This document shows, piece after piece, positions 62,301 through 64,000 of a stretch of 64,000 nt of DNA. A program made the translations under genes and the position numbers. Where the stretch lies: NCBI GenBank assembly GCA_037783545.1, contig JBBELK010000483.1, forward strand, positions 33,038 through 97,037, written 5' to 3'. The notes beneath the pieces are model-generated. The model saw nothing but the letters and a program-made list of their open reading frames with translations. It was not told the DNA's origin and did no database searches. Numbering within the stretch: the first letter of the stretch is position 1; the number at the start of each line of letters is the position of its first letter. Origin of the DNA: Henricia sp. BOLD:AAB3569 (taxonomy: Eukaryota > Echinodermata > Asteroidea > Spinulosida > Echinasteridae).

Positions 62301-62680
62301 AAATCTGAAGGGCTCAGATAGACACAATTATCTGCATTTATCTGAATATGCTCACTATCGTCTTCATCCGAGATACTTGGCAATTCACAAAACCGTAAAT
62401 TAATTTCTTCCATGCTACTTAAGGAGGCCTCTAATGAATTACGGCAATTAATATTAATATCTTGGAATTCAATATTATCTATAGTGTTAAAAGGTAGAAT
62501 ATCTGACAAACAAGTGGGGCATATCCAAGTATCACTACAATTAGCAAGTTGGTTGTAATCTTCAAGATCTAGGTTTGTACATTTTAGGTGAATCCAGTTG
62601 TCACAAATATCGCATAATATCCCATTTTGATTTACTTTCACTGGTCGTTCATAAGAAGAGCATGGAAACTTAACTGGCAT
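59346..62680 (-). pseudogene. LINE-B ORF2: PHD finger, endonuclease, RT
   Basis: The start Met 62680 leads into a PHD-like finger (CDICDNWIHLKC, then WICPTC). The APE endonuclease has FNIRSLSKH, IIALTETWL, VVYKPP, LCGDFNINL and SDLSDHLPV. RT has NYRPISVLPSFSKILEKI, then GIFLDFSKAFDT, where the MITE interrupts and shifts frame. It resumes with [27 protein letters not shown], then an in-frame TAA at 60230-60228 just before IYINDF. The FADD box follows (60174-60163), and the frame runs on to the C-terminal tail ending LEKYSSL at 59346. Without the MITE and its target copy the two RT frames agree. This enzyme nicks target DNA and copies LINE RNA there. Confidence 0.9.
60417..60508 (+). mobile_element. 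92-bp CACTA-type MITE, copy 2
   Basis: Starts CACTATGAGCA and ends TCATAGTG, flanked by AGT (60414-60416 and 60509-60511). Same length as copy 1 at 983-1074, two differences by eye, and opposite orientation relative to the RT gene it hit. The internal ACATGTACATGT palindrome and ATTGTTAGTAACAAT hairpin are conserved. Confidence 0.82.
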
Positions 62681-62911
62681 TAGTACACAACTACGAATTA
62701 AAGCAATTTAATCAAAACAAAAAACAAAAAACAATTTAAGACAATTTAAGCAAATGAAATAATTCAATATAAGCAACGAACAAAACAACGGACAGAACAC
62801 AGAACATAAGCTCCACATTGATTAATGCAAAAGGCGAAGGCAAGAAACAAAACATGGATAAGCAATAAGGGATAACAAAGGGAAATAAAGAACTTCCGCC
62901 ATTGAGTTAAA

Positions 62912-63715
62912 TTATAATGTATCGAGCTGAGACAGATTTGTTATGGTAATCTTACGGTTATTGGCCAAGCAGATGATTCGTCCATCCAACGTCCAGGCTC
63001 TAGTGACCTTGATGTGGTGTTGTGCAGCCTTGAGGAGAGATTGTCTTATTGGCGTGAGGTTTTCTGTTATAGCTAGACCAGTGCCTTTAAGTTGACGTTT
63101 CATACCAAAGACCTTGTTTCGAGTCGCATAGCTCACGAGCTTGATAATCACTGGACGGGGTTTGAGTTTCTGATGTGGACTCCCGTTGTGGATTCGTCTT
63201 CCCAGACGATGCGCCCGATCCAAGTCTGTCATTGTGATTTCCAGCTGAGGCATGTGACTGTTGAGTGTGGAGACAATGTGCTTTCCACAGTCATTGTTGT
63301 CTTCCGCTTCACTTAACCCGTGAACAATGAGGCAGTTGCGGCGGCTGTATTGTTCCAGTTCATCGGTTTTGTTAAGAAGTGCTTGATGTACTGCTTGGTG
63401 GGCTTTTATGCAAGAATCTAAGGCTGTAATGGCGGCTGTATTCTTCTCTGTGTCCATTTGAATGGCGTCGTATACGTCTTGTGTGACGCCGGAAGTGATG
63501 GTGTTTGTGATCTTAGTGACAAATTTCTGCGAATCTGTGATTTTTTCCACTAAGTTTTTCATGTTGTCGACGGACAAAATCTTAGCGACCAGGGCATCTG
63601 ACACTGCATCGGCGATATTTGCTAACAATGTTTTATCTGAAAGTATAACCTTCTTAATGCTGGCCTTTAGCTAGTCTTGATGCAAGACCGAGTTCGCGAT
63701 CCCCACATTGTTCAT
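62912..63715 (-). pseudogene. LINE-B ORF1: coiled coil, RRM, C-terminal domain
   Basis: RNA-binding partner of the LINE ribonucleoprotein. The longest uninterrupted part starts at Met 63628. Upstream the same frame is open to an ATG at 63715-63713 except for one TAG at 63673-63671, so the original start was probably 63715. Order of domains: a helical N-terminal half likely forming a coiled coil (to about LNKTDELEQYSRRNCL), an RRM-like part (IVHGLSEAED, then TDLDRAHRLG and RPVIIKLVSYATRNKV), and a C-terminal part with TRAWTLDGRI. This is the ORF1 architecture best known from L1-like and some CR1-like LINEs. Confidence 0.82.
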
Positions 63716-64000
63716 TTTAGCCGCCAGAGGGCGTACCTACACTTACAACGTGAACTCGAAAACTCGGTCTTGATTACTCCGTAAGAAAAAAGTTCGATAA
63801 CCTTTATGGAAGCACATGAATAATTAAACAGCAAGGTCAAAAATTATGGGCGCCTGCGTAGAAGAGAAAGCGATGCCTCCATAACTAGGTCATGTGGGAT
63901 GGTAACTTGCCGTGTACATTTGTACGTGTGCAGTGATTCACCGTGCCGCGCGAAAATGATATCGGGCCATAAAAAAATTTCGTGCATGCAGTGACCGTGG
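63716..64000. other. 5' leader of LINE-B and unassigned flank
   Basis: CAAGACCGAGTT (about 63683-63694) is matched by inverted AACTCGGTCTTG (about 63758-63769), a 12-bp perfect inverted repeat spanning the LINE-B start codon. Nothing else is recognised to the window edge. Confidence 0.5.

Larger units (their letters stand above)
59019..63750 (-). mobile_element. LINE-B (PHD-EN-RT LINE with coiled-coil ORF1)
   Basis: On the minus strand ORF1 (63715-62912) is followed by ORF2 (62680-59346) and a 3' end near 59019 with GAATTGAATTGAAAAAAAA, inserted in LINE-A ORF1. The 5' end is somewhere beyond 63715. The element is almost complete; the coding damage I can see is one 92-bp MITE (60417-60508), one stop codon in ORF2 and one in ORF1. 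Confidence 0.88.

Overview
The window is eukaryotic genomic DNA from an animal, most likely a marine invertebrate. The evidence is split genes with GT-AG introns, a tRNA-derived SINE, and dense layers of metazoan transposon families: DIRS, BEL/Pao, Ty3/Gypsy, CR1/L2-like and ORF1-bearing LINEs, piggyBac, a Mutator fragment and many MITEs. ACATGTA-type words are frequent. Together with the SINE central domain this fits a deuterostome such as amphioxus, a hemichordate or an echinoderm, but the species cannot be fixed from the sequence. No bacterial operon, CRISPR array, rRNA or functional tRNA gene was seen. Almost everything recognisable is mobile DNA. The only plausible host coding sequence is one PAN/apple-like exon near 6.3-6.6 kb, plus perhaps a broken SAP-like gene start at 48 kb.

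Layout. 1-3.6 kb: a decayed DIRS element on the minus strand, running off the left edge, with a 92-bp CACTA-type MITE inside its reverse transcriptase. 3.6-5.8 kb: two tandem arrays. 6.0-6.6 kb: a foldback MITE and the PAN exon. 6.63-15.59 kb: a 4.48-kb head-to-tail duplication, nearly identical outside homopolymers. Each unit carries a SINE, a foldback MITE and a piggyBac transposase gene with intact frame and catalytic triad. Only the second piggyBac has both ends (12992-16172). 16.3-17.5 kb: one TIR element nested in another. 17.57-25.68 kb: a complete BEL/Pao element with matching 872-bp LTRs and one 2041-residue open frame. 25.7-28.3 kb: remains of a Gypsy element split by a 438-bp MITE.

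29.3-39.4 kb: a Mutator transposase fragment, then two inverted copies of a hairpin-ended element with internal tandem repeats. These flank a 5.9-kb foldback element (TA target duplication, subterminal repeats of about 207 bp) that itself contains a nearly full-length CR1/L2-type LINE. 41.3-47.1 kb: a second BEL/Pao element broken by frameshifts. 47.1-48.0 kb: a palindrome with 190-bp arms that carries start codons pointing both ways. 49.6-64 kb: a nest in which a LINE ORF1 is split by a Gypsy element (50473-58690, ATAT target duplication) and then truncated by an opposite-strand LINE (59019-about 63.7 kb). That last LINE carries the second copy of the 92-bp MITE in its RT.

The genes do not form a pathway. 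They record successive insertions, and several nesting orders can be read directly: MITEs into RT genes, Gypsy and LINE-B into LINE-A, a LINE into the foldback element. The piggyBac copies and the first BEL element are the best candidates for recently active elements.
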